NCBI GenBank assembly: GCA_030549775.1
Contig: CM060174.1
Location: forward strand, 50,778,207-50,842,206
Reading direction: 5' to 3'
Length of the DNA stretch: 64,000 bases
From: Tamarix chinensis
Taxonomy: Eukaryota > Streptophyta > Magnoliopsida > Caryophyllales > Tamaricaceae
Made by a program: the position numbers and the translations under genes
Part shown: piece by piece, positions 36,834 through 48,978 of the stretch
How the letters are laid out: each line of letters starts with the position of its first letter
Numbering within the stretch: position 1 is the first letter of the stretch
Notes under the pieces: model-generated
Told to the model about the DNA's origin: nothing
What the model saw: the letters and a program-made list of their open reading frames with translations, nothing else
Database searches by the model: none

Positions 36834-38224
36834 CTTATAGTCAAAACATACTCTGATTAAGAAAATGATAAAGGCAACTTAGGATTTTTTCCACCACATG
36901 AATAAATAGATTGATCCTAAATTATGTATACATGATATGCACCCCATAGAAGACTTTGAGCTTATTCATTAAACATATATTTTTCTTCATTACCTACGGT
37001 AAATAACCTTTGGGCCTTATCCTTACCCTTGCATAAAGCTAGTGGAAGGGGGTCAATTCATTATGGATATCAAGTGGTTGTGTATGTGAGTCTATATGTA
37101 AGAAATATATGTATTTATGCTAAGATAGGAATTAGTTATGTTTGGTGGTAGAGATAGAATTTATATATTTGTTGTATTATCATTATTCTTCTTAATAAAA
37201 AAAAAGAAAAAGAAAAAAATTAAAAATTGAAAAAAAATGAATGAATAAAAAAAATTGAAAAATAAAGAATATATATATATATATATAAGAGAAAAGAGAA
37301 AAGAAGAAAATGATATGATATAAGGAAGAGAAGGAGATATGGAGATGATATTGAGAAAGTTCTATTCATGTTTTTTTTTTATCTCATCCTTCTAGTTTGG
37401 TGTTAAGGTGGAGATGTGTATTATTGATGTGGAGTTAATGCTTTTATTTCATTTAATTCTTAGATTTCTACTAATTCTTGACCTTTTTAGCACCGCAATC
37501 CTAGAATACTCCGTACCCTTCTATACTTTAACCATATTACAACCAATAAGTAGGTCCTATTTGATTCTTGAGATGAGGAACCTTTGATCTAATGGAGATT
37601 AGTCACAAGAGATAAGCATATGGTTCGGTTCATTTGGTAGGTATTTGGTATCTTTCATGAGGTCTTATCCACAAAAATATAAGCATTCTTTGTTTATATA
37701 TGTGAGTCGTTTGTTACCTTTATCATCTTATCTCACATACCTGAGTTTTTCTATTTATTTATAGCCATGAATCTAAGAGAGAGAGAAAAATTATGGGTAT
37801 CCATAGTGAGGATGGATCTTGATGTGACTAAGATGTAGTAGATCTTCATCCGCAATATTAATTTATCCATACCTATCATGTTTATGTGTGAACCATATGT
37901 TGAAATTGATCCTCTAAATATCCTAATGTCGAATTATGGTTGATTGCTAATCTTGACCTATGAAAGTAAAAGATTCTGAGACAATAATGGTTAAGGGTGT
38001 TAGATGTGATTTTATTTTTATTGTATGTGATTTTGTGGATATATCATCTATAATACTCTCACAAGACCTTACTCATTCTTGAAGGGTGGCCTAAAGGTTT
38101 AAAGGACTTGTTGCACATGTTAAGTGCAATTATGAAACCTACGAAAGTGGCTAGTTAGTTTAATTTTATTTGTTTAGAGTCATAATGTGCTTGAGGACAA
38201 GTAAGAAGCTCAGTGTGGGAGTAT
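36834..38224 (+). other. Internal non-coding region of the non-autonomous element, part 2
   Basis: The region resumes after the solo LTR and its second CTTAT. It contains AGACTTTGAGCTTATTC and CCTTTGGGCCTTATCC (36,952-37,022), a low-complexity A-rich stretch with (TA)n at 37,200-37,300, and CTTGAGGACAAGTAAGAAGC then AGTGTGGGAG just before 38,225. This wording is typical of the end of Athila/Tat elements beside the 3' LTR. No reading frame is supported. Confidence 0.6.
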
Positions 38225-41200
38225 TGATAAATTCATATTTTGACATATTTTATACCCTTATAATCTTAATTTTTGGTATTTTAATTGTGTAATATATGTG
38301 AATAATTCTGATTTTATGCTTAAGTGATAATAATTGTATAAATTTTATTATTTGAGCTAAAATAATATAAATTACATAAATTTAAAGTATAATATTATTT
38401 ATTAATTTATTAATTTTATTTTATAGATAAAATATAATAATAAAAAATTATATAAGTTGGCCTTTAGACCACGGACCTAAGGACCGAAGGCCTAAAGGGT
38501 CAGAAATGAAGCAAGAAAAGCGGCGCACAGGAGCAACAAGATAAAACGAGGAAAAAAGTTATAAAACAAAGGGCCATGCCAACATTGAAAGAGGGCAACA
38601 GCGAATATGAAAAGCAAATAGCATCCGTTAGAGGAGAAAATGAGGAAAATAAAGAAGAGAGAAAAAAAAAAAACAAGAAACAAAGAAGAGGAAGTAGAGG
38701 AGAAGGACGTAGAGTTAAAAAAAAAAAAAAAAAAGGGAATCAGCGAGTATCAGGGAGTGCTACAGTCTAGCGATGCAAGAACAAGGCCAGAGAAGTAGAT
38801 CAGATATTAAGCGTAGAAGCACAGATGCCGAGGGGAGCAGGAGGTGCATGCGAAGAGAGGTAGCAGTGAGCGAGAAGAAAAAAGAAACCGGCACAGGGTC
38901 GTTAGTCAGCCACCAAAAATGAAGAAGAGAAAAGGGAAAAAAAAAAAAAAGACGCGGAAATTTATACATGGCCAACACAAATAAGAGAGAAAAGTACACC
39001 AAAAAAAAATTCGATGAAATTTAATAAATTTTCATATGATATTTTTTTTATCTTTCATCCATAATTAATTTCGGTTATTTCTATCTTTATTTATTTATTT
39101 ATTTATTTTTGGATATGTATTTATGTGTAATTAATTCAATCATTATAACTGTCTGATTATTTATTGTTGGAGAATAGACTCAAACCCTAGATTATAGCTT
39201 GATATATGATTTTATTTTTCTTTATTTCATAAGATGGTTCTTTGACTCTATTTTAATTGCTATCGTTTATATATATGATCCTATCATGTATAATTTATAT
39301 GGTGCATACTTTGTTTTGGTTTCCATATAATGACTGTATGTAGCATTATTTACTTGCTATATGGCCATATAAATTACTAGAATATATATATAAATTGCAG
39401 TTAGGTTAGAAAATAATTTATCTAATAGTTTTATAATTCTAACCAAAGTAGTAAAGCGTTTTGATATATGTGGGTTAAAGAAGGGAAATACAGTTAGACA
39501 TACTTAGTGTACTACTTTGGGTACTTAGATTGACATCATTCTAATTATACTTAATGAATTAAATCTAGTTAAATATAGGAGACGATTGTTGCTCCTATAC
39601 TACTAGTATTTAATAGGATTAATATTGACGCTTTATCTTATTAATTAATTTAGGAAATGAATATAAGGTGTATAGACCTATTTTTGGAGTACACTTTGGT
39701 CAATCTCTTTCTTGTGATTAAATATTGACTTAGAAATTATTATTATAATTTGACCTAATCTAATTGTGGATTTCAATTTCCGTAGCATATTTATAGTATT
39801 TGAGGTGATCTATTATTTTTATTAATTTATTTTATTTATTTAGTATTTTTATTATTTTCTATTTTTAAAACCTCCCATTAGTGTTTTTCTTATTTATTTA
39901 TTTTATGTAATTTAGATTTTTATTTTTATTTATTTATTATTATTGAGCTAGCTAAATATAGGTGAGCCCTTGATGAGTTCATATTTTGACACATTTTATA
40001 CCCTTATAATCTTATTTTTTGGTAGTTTATTTAGCTAATATAGGGGAATAATTGTTGTTTTATGCTTAAATGGTAAAAATTACATAAAAATTATTATTTG
40101 AGCTAAAATGACAAAAATTAAGTAAATTTAGAGTAAAATATTATTTATTAATATTTATTGAATTTTATTTTGCAGGTTTTATAAAAAAAAGAAAATAAAA
40201 AAAAATTTCGACCTTTAGACCAACGGCCAAAGGCCGAAGGCCCAAAGGCTAAGGAGCAAAAGGAAAACCAAACGAGCTGCTAGGGCACGAACAGCGCCAC
40301 ACGGATCAAAAATAAAAGGACGTCTGGTGAAGGAGGGCTGACGTGGAGGTAGGAAACAAGAATAAAAAGGCTCGAGGCATGCGGCATTAGGAGGGAGAAT
40401 AGCGTGAGAGAGAACTGTCAGGTGGGGGAGAGCCGAGAGAAGGCAGAGCCTTCTCAGGCTCGGAAGAGAAGAGGAAGCGAGAGCCTTCAAGGCTCGACGC
40501 TGAGGAGAGCCGCAGGTCGAGAAGGGCGCGTCTGGAGGTGGCCTCATGCACGGACGACACACGGAAACAGAGCCGCACGGACGACGTACAAACTTCAAAG
40601 CTCGGCAGTACAAGCGCAGCAGTTAGCGTCAGCCGGGGAAGAGAGAGAAAAAGAATTTATGCACAGAAATTCAAGACCGAGAAGGAAGAAAATTAGAGAA
40701 GAATTTATACTAGTAGAATTTATTTCAGATAAAATTAATTTTATCTGAATAAATTCTGAATCTTTTATCCAAAATTAATTCCGGTTATTTCTTTCTCTTA
40801 TTTTTAGTTTATATTTTAGATATAAATTTATGTGTAATTAATTCTTTAATTATGAGTGGATGAATATTTATTGTTAGGGAATGAATTGAAACCTTGGATT
40901 AAGATTTGAATTATAATTTTATTTTCTTTGTTTCGTGAGATTGTTTCTTGACTCTATGTTAATTGCTATTGTTTATATGTATGATTCTGTCAAGTATAGT
41001 TTATTTGGTACATGCCTTGTTCTAGTTCCTTATAAGTGACAGTATGTAGGATTATTTGCTTGCTAGGTGGCCATCTAAATATACTAGAATTTATATGTAT
41101 AAATTGCAGCTAGGTTAGATAACAATTCACCTAATCGTTTTGTGTTTCTAACCGAAGTGGTAAAACGTTTCGATACGTGTGGGTCAAGGAAAGGAAATAC

Positions 41201-41894
41201 AGCTAGACATACTTTTTGTACTAGTTTGGGTACTTAGATTGACAGCCTTCCACTTACACTTAATGCATTAAATCTAGTTAAATATAATCGCTGCTTGTTG
41301 CTGCTATACTGCTAGTATTTAATAGGGTTAATATTGGTGCTTTGTTGTATTAATTAATTAAGGGGAGTAATATAAGGTGTATAGACCTACTTTTGGTGTG
41401 CAACTTGGTCGATCTCTTTCTCATGATTAAAGGATGACTTAGAAATAAATATTATATTACGACCTAATCTAGTGGTAGATTTTTATTTCCCTAACATATT
41501 TCTCATATCTGCGGTTTCCCATTATTTCCCATTGTTTCCCATTATTTCCATTATTTTTATTTTTATTAGTTTATTTTATTTTATTCCTTTTATTATTTTA
41601 TTATTTTTATAACCCCCATTAATATTTTTCTTATTTATTTATTTTATTTTATTTAGGATTTTTAGTTTTATTTATTTTTACTTTAGTTAGATAGAGGTGA
41701 GCCCTCTCAATCCCCGGCCTAGAACGATACCCTTATTTACCAGTGCTACAATTGACAACAAGAGGGTTTAAATTGCGTGTCCGCTACGGTCACACCAGCC
41801 CTCTCAATCCCGAGTATAGTATTATACACTTATTTACCAGTACTACAATTATCAACAAGAAGATTTTAATTGCGTGCTAGCTACAGCCACACCG
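38225..41894 (+). repeat. 3' LTR of the non-autonomous element, split by a solo LTR of its own family
   Basis: The first part (38,225-39,970) starts TGATAAATTC and the second (41,803-41,894) completes the conserved LTR end (CTCAATCC to CACACCG). Together they match the 5' LTR. The final dinucleotide is CG instead of CA. GCATT follows at 41,895-41,899 as the second target-site duplication of the whole element. Confidence 0.8.
39971..41797 (+). mobile_element. Solo LTR of the Athila/Tat-like family, 1,827 bp
   Basis: It starts TGATGAGTTC and ends GGTCACACCA. Identical GCCCT flanks it at 39,966-39,970 and 41,798-41,802. It interrupts the homologous 3' LTR between GGTGAGCCCT and CTCAATCC. It is more GC-rich at 40,200-40,660 than the older copies, consistent with being younger and less deaminated. 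ORFs in that GC-rich part are not supported as genes. Confidence 0.9.
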
Positions 41895-42850
41895 GCATTT
41901 TGCCCTAGGGTTGTACTAATGTTAACATTCCAAAATTTGAAAATAGTGGTGTCCCTAGGCTCAAGTTAAATAAACTAATTGAATGATTGTAACCCTCAAT
42001 AAGATACGAATTGCTTAAAGTAAAATAGCACATGATTCAAGACTAGTTATACTTGTCTGTTCCACCAGATGAGAATAGTGGCTATGATTTTTTGCCTTTG
42101 GATGTATATTATCAAAATTGTTAGACCAGTTGAGGATAATGGCTAGGAGCATCTTTCTTTAGGGTTGTACCTCTGATATACTAGTTGAGAATAGTAGGGT
42201 TTCTCAACTCAACATGAATAAAGCACGAGTATTGAGCCTGACTCTACTGCTGTACGATTTGGAAGAAAGAAATAAGTTAGCATTGACAATATTATCCTAT
42301 GTGCATGTATCCTCTTGTAGTGATATTATGATTTTGTTGACCTTTCTTGACTATATCGTTACCTTACACAATACGTAATGTAATGATCATCGTTTTTATG
42401 GGTATTGCTCATTCTTATGAGCAAAGACCACTTTTGATCCTATGCAGACCAATAAGGACCCACTATAAGATTATGCTTCTTATGATACTTTGATCTGGGC
42501 AAAATGATTATGTCTCGTGTGTGGGTTTTAGGAGTCAAAAAGCTATGTTATCTGATTATTATTTTGAACCAGTTTTTCCCTTCATTTGTCATTTTCTCCC
42601 TGAATATTTATTTATTTATTTTGGGTTAAGTTTTCAAAGTTAGACACTAAAACCCATGCTTATGTTATATAGTATCCTTGATCTGTGTTTATTATGTCTT
42701 AAATCCTATATTATTGTTACCTTGTAATTGATGTGAGAATGATACGTAAGCCAGACAAATGCCAATTATGGTAGTAACACCCTTTTATGTTTGAATTATG
42801 CTTTTGCTTAGACAAAAAATTTCAATTATAATTTTTTGGGGGTTACAAGT

Positions 42851-42862
42851 TGGTATCAGAGC
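42851..42862 (+). other. Primer-binding site (tRNA-Met type)
   Basis: TGGTATCAGAGC lies three bases after the LTR end TTACA (42,847). It is a perfect match to the standard plant gypsy PBS and fixes the + orientation of the Tekay/Del-like element. Confidence 0.95.
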
Positions 42863-43089
42863 TTAGGGTTTGACTACCATATCTCATTTTTAGAAAATTT
42901 AGCTTTAAATGATCCTCTATCTAGTTTTATTAATTTTTATTTTTATTTTAAAAATATTAATTTTGTGAAAACCCAAATTAACTTTTAAGGAATCAAGCAT
43001 TGGTAGTATATGTGGCCTCTAAATGTGATATGTGTAATAATTGCTAGTTGGCTGGAAAGGTTTTATCTTAATGTGTCCCTTGTCTTCTA

Positions 43090-44063
43090 GCTAGATTGTC
43101 GCCATAATGAAAGGTCAAGTAGGATACTTGGAGTGGCATTCATGGTATTCATGGAATTCATTCAGCCTCAGGCCCAGCCGCAACCCCCACCTTTACATCA
43201 CCTTAGTAGTGTATCGAAGAAGACTAGATTCAAAGGGTTACTAGATGTTTTCCTTTGCTATATGTTGGTGAGAGGAATCTCGTTATCCTAGAAGGGTTGA
43301 TCCCAGACATGGAATGGACCTTTGAGGCAGTAGAATACCAACCATATCAAAAGGCGAGCATAGAAACATTCTTTATCTATAAAATCGACAACGCCTGTTG
43401 GGTAGGCTATAGTACTCAAGGAAATCCATTAATATTCTGGGAGGACTTTAAGATGGTGATCTATGATAAATTCTACCTAGAGAAGCTCAATAGGGAGCGA
43501 CTAAAAAAATTCATGCTGCTAACTCAAGGAGGCATGATAGTGAGGTAGTATTATGCTTGACTCACAAAGCTACTAAGGTTCTCACCTAGCATAGCAACCA
43601 ATGAATTGACAATGGTCTACCCATTTAAGTAAGGGCTCCATTTCAGCATCTGTAGGATGAGGGATATAGTGGTCTTCAAGGATTTTTCTACCTTGTAATA
43701 ATGGGTGTACACCACCACCTCTATGGTATAGAAGCATGCTTCTATCATAGGAAAGATGAAGCTAGAGACATAGGGTTATGGAGGTAGGACCCAGCTAGAG
43801 GGTGTGGACCTTCAACATTCTAGTAGAGAGGTCAGCCCGAAGGTTCTTCTAGGAATTAGGGGTTGTTGAGGCATTTCATCTTTTGATGGTGTGGTAAAGA
43901 CCATTAAGGATGTGACTCTAGGGATAGACTTACTCATTACTTACTCTATGGTAAGCTAGGCCATTGACCATTCAAGTGTCAATATTAGAGGAGTTTTTAC
44001 TAGCCATAAGGAGATTAGGTCCATTAGAGGGGATCAATGGTACCTCAGCAACAACCTTATTAG
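43090..44063 (+). pseudogene. Gypsy gag of the Tekay/Del-like element
   Basis: The best frame is 43,255-43,548, with PDMEWTFEAVEYQPYQKA, WEDFKMVIYDKFY and MLLTQGGMIV. These correspond to the capsid core of Tekay/Del gag (the W-M-E-x-x-F, W-x-x-F-K and L-x-Q-G-x-M-x-V patterns). A Pro/Gln-rich segment (QPQAQPQP) at about 43,160 precedes it. Downstream to 44,063 the text is frame-shifted, and I cannot find the zinc knuckle. The gene is cut at 44,063 by a solo LTR and continues at 49,131. Confidence 0.75.
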
Positions 44064-46309
44064 TAGCATGTAATCCCCCAAAATTTTAGAAAACCTATAA
44101 TTTAATAAATAACTTTTATTTAAAATATATTAGCTTTTAAAATTATTTAGTTTAATTATTTTATGGATTTTTGAGTATATAAATTTGGATAGGAGTATTT
44201 AATAAATTAAAAATAAATATTTTTTTTTATTTTATCATATTATTTTTATTTAAATAATTTTCCCGACTAATATTTTACTAAAACTATCCTTTGTGAACCA
44301 ATATATTAAATTATATTGAATTAAATTATTAAATTAAATCATTTACCAAAATATTACATTTTATTATTTTATAATATAAATTAAATTATTATCCCATTTT
44401 CTATTTTCCCTCTTTCCCTTTTTTTCCTTTTCTTTCTCCCTTTTTCTCCTTTTTCTTCTTTCTTTTCTTTTCCTTTTTTTTTCCTTCAGGCCACCCGCTA
44501 AACCAGACTCTTCCCTCTTCCCTGCGCATGGGCCTCCCGCCCACTCCTTCCCCTCCTATCCTTCTCCAACGTGTAGCCCAATCCCCCTATTTTTTTTCTT
44601 TCCTTCCTTCACCCCGAGCTGGTCCAGTTCCCTTTTCCCCTTCCCTAACCGGCCTGATGCCCCCTTCCCTTTCTTTTTTTTTTCTCTTCTCCTACACCTC
44701 GGCCTAGCTTCCCGACCTATCTTCGTCGACCAGGCCTACCGCCTCGGGCACGCTAGCCACCGCCCTATTGCCACCACTGCAACCCCCTCTCTCTCTCTCC
44801 CATCATTTTCTTCCCTTTTTCAGACCTAGCCAGCCCTACAAACTAGCCCTCATGCCCTATTTTTTTCCCCTCTTCGTCTCCCCTCCTTGCCACCCTACCA
44901 CCTCCCTTGCCACCCTACACGCTGCCACTGGCCGGCCAACTGCACCCCTATCCTCCCTCTTCTTCTTTTTCTCCTCACAAGCCCTTTCTTGCCCCATTAT
45001 TTTCGAGCCTCCCCTTCCCCGATCCCTTTCTCTCCTTTTCTTCTTCTTCCATTTTCATCCCCATTTTATGCACCACCGCTACCCTCTGCAGGTGCAACCG
45101 CCTCATCAACCACCTAAACCACCTTCTACACTCCTCTACTCCCGGCCAACACCACCACAACACCGTCCAAGCCACCCCGCAACTCCACCTTCCTCCCCTC
45201 TTCTTTTCCTCCCCAATTTTCTCCCTTATCGGCAGCCCACCTGCAACCCCTTCGTTCACCGCCGTTTGGCCACCTCTGCGACCACCCAAACCACCAATCC
45301 ACACCTTGCAACCTCCTCTACCACCACCATACCTTGTTTGGCCGAAACAAGCCCCCTCACCCCTTCATTTTTCCCCTCTCTTTTCCTTCCTTCTCAGCTC
45401 GGTCCACCCCGACAGCCCCCTTTGCTGCCTCGTCGCCGCCATCTCCGCCGCCCTTTGCCGCCAACAACCCATCACTAGCCGCCACCTACACCCCCTATTC
45501 ACTCCTGCACCCTTCCCTTTCCTCCAATCCTCCCCCATCTACCTTCTTTCCTAGCCTAAAGACCCCAACCCAAAAAAACACCCCTCTACTCCCTACCTTC
45601 GACCCTTTTTCCCCATCACAACCTACATGTGGCTCACGCTGCTCATGCAGCATGAGTTCCACATTATTTTGGGAGTTTTTGTGTTTAATTATTGAGGTAT
45701 ATTAATAGTTAATAAAGTGTGTTATTAATTAAGTTTTTATAAAGTTTTATCCTTAACACACTTCTAATATAATAATTAGTGACATTATTTTTATGTGTTG
45801 ATTTTGCTATTTAAAGCTCGAATCTTTAACCGGGATACCGGTAAGGTTCAATTTTTACAGAAATTAAGGTAATCGTTAAACCCCACTTAAACGCATGGAT
45901 AAACGTATGTATGCATATTAGGATTTTTAATATGTTATTATGTTTGATATATGGTTGTTAGTATAATTTATATGTTTGCTTGTATTGTTTAATAAAAACG
46001 AAAGTATGCTCTTTTATGTGTTATATGTGTAAATGTTTTCTAAGGGAAGAACTTGATTATTAATGAAAGTGTTAAAGTACTTATCCATGTCATATTATGT
46101 TATTGTGACCATTTATGCTTGAACAATATTATTGTGAGCCCTAGGGGCATTTTAGTAATATTTCTTGTGTAAGAATGTGGCTTAATATGTGTGGGTGCTA
46201 ATAAGTATTATATTAGAATATAATAGTTGGTGGAGTTGGATATTGTTAAGGGAGTATTAATATTATTATTCCATGTAGTAATGTTAATCTAATAAAAGTG
46301 GTGTTATAA

Positions 46310-47150
46310 GGGGACAAGATGGTAATTTTGGAAGAAGAGGGTAAAATGATAAATTTTCTAAGTAAAAGGGTAAAATGGTAATTTTATGGAAAAATGGTAA
46401 TTTTATAAGTAAAGGGGCAATATGATAATTTTGGAGGTAAATGGCAATATGGTAATTTTATAAGTAAATGGCAAAATGTTAATTTTGGGAGTAAAGGGGT
46501 ATTATGGTAATTTTGGGAGTAAAGGGTAAAATGGTAATTTTGTAATTAAAGGGTAAAAGAGTAATTTTGGAATTAAAGGATAAAATGGTAATGTTATAAT
46601 TCAAGGGCAAAATGGTAATTTTATAATTAAAGGTAATCGTAATTTTGTAATTAAAGGGAAAAATGATAATCTTGTAATCCAAGGGCAAAACGGTAATTTC
46701 AGAAGTAAAGGGGAAAAATGCTAATTTTATGAATAAAGGGTAAATTAGTAATTAAAGGGTAAAATAGTAATTTTATAATTAAAGGGTAAAATAGTAATTT
46801 CATAATTAAAGGTCAGAATGGTAATTTTGTAATTAAAGGGTAAAATGGTAATTTTGTAATTAAAGGGGCAAATGGTAAATTTTTGAATAAAGGGTGTTAT
46901 GGTAAATTTTGGAAGTTAAGGGGGTAAATGATGAATTTAAAAGTAAAAGGGCAAAATGGTAATTTTGTAAATAAAAGAGGTAAATTGGAAATTGGAAAGG
47001 AGTAACTTGGTAATTATGATAATCGAGAAGGGCAATTTGGTAGTTTAAATAACTAAAGGGTAATTTGATAATTTGACCAAATAAAGGACAATTTGTTAAT
47101 TATAATAAAAGAAATAGGAAATTGGTAATCTAACCAACCAAATGGGAAAT
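46310..47150 (+). repeat. Degenerate ~22-28 bp minisatellite in family B LTR
   Basis: Around thirty degenerate copies of a unit like GGGTAAAATGGTAATTTTG, often followed by TAATTAAA, run without a break. The 61,368 LTR carries the complementary form (AATTACCAAATTACCCTT) over 63,170-64,000. Confidence 0.9.
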
Positions 47151-48089
47151 ACATTAAGTGTAACAATTACGAAGGGTGATTAGTGGCCTAATAAGTGTGA
47201 GGGAGATGGCTCGGTAACCTAAACCGAGCAGGGATGTGGCTAAGATCAACTATGTGTGGGTTACATGCCATATGTGCCATGTATTATACCATATTGTGTA
47301 CTTTATGCTTAATGATTAATCATTATAGCGCAACTTTGAGTGAATGTATGCTCAAGTAACTTCCTTATGGCATGTGAATGATGATTATATATGTTATATA
47401 TGTTGTGTGTACGATGTTATATGATGTGACCCTCTAGGACATGCATGCTAAGATGTTTAATAACAGGATATGGGGTGAAAGGCATGAAAAGGAAAAAAAT
47501 GGGAGAATAAGATAACCAAGGGGAAGTAAGTTAGCTAACATAGGAAAGAATGACCTAAATAATGCATGATCCTTGAGTGGTGAAAAACATAGGGGACATA
47601 AGTAAAATGAAAGAGTAGGATAAACTAGGGTTGCATGGGAGGAACTAGGGTTTAGGAGAAACCTTAATGTGAGAAGGTGGAAAAAGAAAATAATAAAAAT
47701 AAATGAGAATGAGTGGGGTATGAAGTGAGAGTTGAATCTAAGGGTCATAACGTGTGGGGTGTTAAATAGTTTGGGTGGTGTGAGGATGGGCCACATAGGC
47801 CCAAATTAGGGTTTCTGGAGAAAGCCCTAAGGTAAGGTAGTGAGTTGACCTTGGGGTATAAAGTGGTGGGCCTTGACCCATACACTTAGGAGTTGGGCTT
47901 CTGGTGTGAGAAAGTGGATTAGGGAAGGATGTCGGGCAAGTTAGGAGGTGTAGAAGTCTCAAGATATGGGACGGGCCCTCCTAGGAGGATAAGTGTGGAT
48001 ATAGTTAGCCATGCATATCAATGGTGATATACTTTCGATTAAGATATGATTAAGAAACTAATCACTTAAAGAGGAAGATGTTGAGCCAG

Positions 48090-48400
48090 ACCCAGACCGG
48101 TCCACTGGCGAATAATAGTGGCCAGGTGCATTTTGCCTTGCATGACCGTTCCACTGGCTATAATACTAGAGGATTCCATGCTAAAAAAATCAAACGTAAA
48201 AATGATAATACTTGGGGAAGACACTAATTACTTACAGTGGAACACCTTGTGAGTCGGGGCCAGACCAGTCCACCGGCAAATAATAGTGGCCAGGAGAATT
48301 TTACCCTGTATGACCGGTCCACCAATGAATAATAGTGGCCAAGAGAATTTTGCCATGCATGACCATTCCACCAGCTATAATAGTGGGGTTCCCGCACTCA
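48090..48400 (+). repeat. Tandem CCGGTCCACCGGC motif block in family B LTR
   Basis: Five units at about 48,095, 48,143, 48,262, 48,311 and 48,360 carry variants of GACCGGTCCACCGGC followed by AATAATAGTGGCCAGG and TTTTGCC. A conserved spacer, CACTAATTACTTACAGTGGAACACC (in part), separates units two and three, as it does in the 8,481, 19,200, 31,930 and 61,368 LTRs. Confidence 0.85.
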
Positions 48401-48701
48401 CATGGACATTTATAATCCGAGATGATTGATTAATGATGGACTAATGGCCTTAAGGCCCTAAAAGTACCAATTGTTCATTGGCCTATTAACATTCGGTTGA
48501 CTTGTTAAGTATGTGAATACGCGAAAGTGAATATTACCTATGCACCATTAATATCCGATTAACTTGTCAAGTATGTGAATATACGGATCTGAATATTATG
48601 TTTACACCTGTCGTTATGTATGGATATAGTAGTATATCATGTGTTACATTGCATGCTTACTTTTAAGTGTGTTTTAAAGGATTACTTAATATTGTAGTAC
48701 T

Positions 48702-48742
48702 GAAGGGTTCCCTTCGTGGGGCCCTTGCCTATTCAATGGGCA
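48702..48742 (+). other. Two adjacent hairpins in family B LTR
   Basis: GAAGGG (48,702-48,707) pairs with CCCTTC (48,710-48,715). TGCCTAT (48,726-48,732) pairs with ATGGGCA (48,736-48,742) with one G-U pair and a TCA loop. The arrangement parallels the pair at 12,069-12,106 with changed stem bases. Confidence 0.5.
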
Positions 48743-48978
48743 GTGTCCCTTGCAGGTTGTTTTCGGGTGCTATTCAAGCGAGCCCTCGGGAAAGAGCGTG
48801 AGGAACTATCCTAATCTATTAGGGTTTTACTCTGCCTCCTTTAAACTTACAGTTTCAATGTATTCGTTGTTTTGTAACCATCACCGGTGGATTATACTCT
48901 TATAAAATGTGTACTTGCGCTACTCTGATTTAAATATGTTGAATTTCTCGTAAATTGTATTTTACGCTTTTAGCCTTA

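Larger units (their letters stand above)
27962..41894 (+). mobile_element. Non-autonomous Athila/Tat-like gypsy element, 13.9 kb with nested solo LTRs
   Basis: Identical GCATT flanks the element at 27,957-27,961 and 41,895-41,899. LTRs lie at 27,962-29,730 and 38,225-41,894 (split). Just after the 5' LTR is TGGTGCCATTGCCGAGGA, a diverged form of the PBS typical of Athila/Tat. The internal region, about 3.6 kb without inserts, holds one decayed gag-like frame and no protease, reverse transcriptase or integrase motif. The first ~170 bp of the two LTRs differ at roughly 8 percent of positions by eye, so the insertion is not recent. Its target is the LTR of the Tekay/Del-like element. Confidence 0.8.
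26221..42847 (+). repeat. 5' LTR of the Tekay/Del-like element, split; ~2.7 kb net
   Basis: The left part (26,221-27,961) starts TATAATACC, and the right part (41,900-42,847) ends GGGGGTTACA three bases before the PBS. Both fit the family A solo LTR at 8,481-12,547. The left part has a pyrimidine-rich run at about 26,430-26,530, and the motif block spans the insertion point. The reading AATAATGGTCAGAAGCATT | TTGCCCT restores a typical block unit once the insert is removed. A hairpin with TGCTCAT/ATGAGCA arms lies at 42,406-42,423. Confidence 0.75.

Noticed and set aside
40215..40748. GC-rich ORFs of 114 and 132 codons in opposite strands
   Set aside because: They are inside a solo LTR with exact TSDs; the older copies of the LTR do not keep either frame.
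44768..45705. Long overlapping ORFs of 236, 215 and 123 codons
   Set aside because: They are Pro/Ser/Leu/His-rich strings from a pyrimidine-rich LTR tract, open in several frames at once and without any domain. The tract lies inside a solo LTR defined by perfect target-site duplications.
46479..46688. 69-codon ORF with repeating NYKITI-type units
   Set aside because: Direct translation of the minisatellite; the repetition reflects DNA, not a repeat protein.
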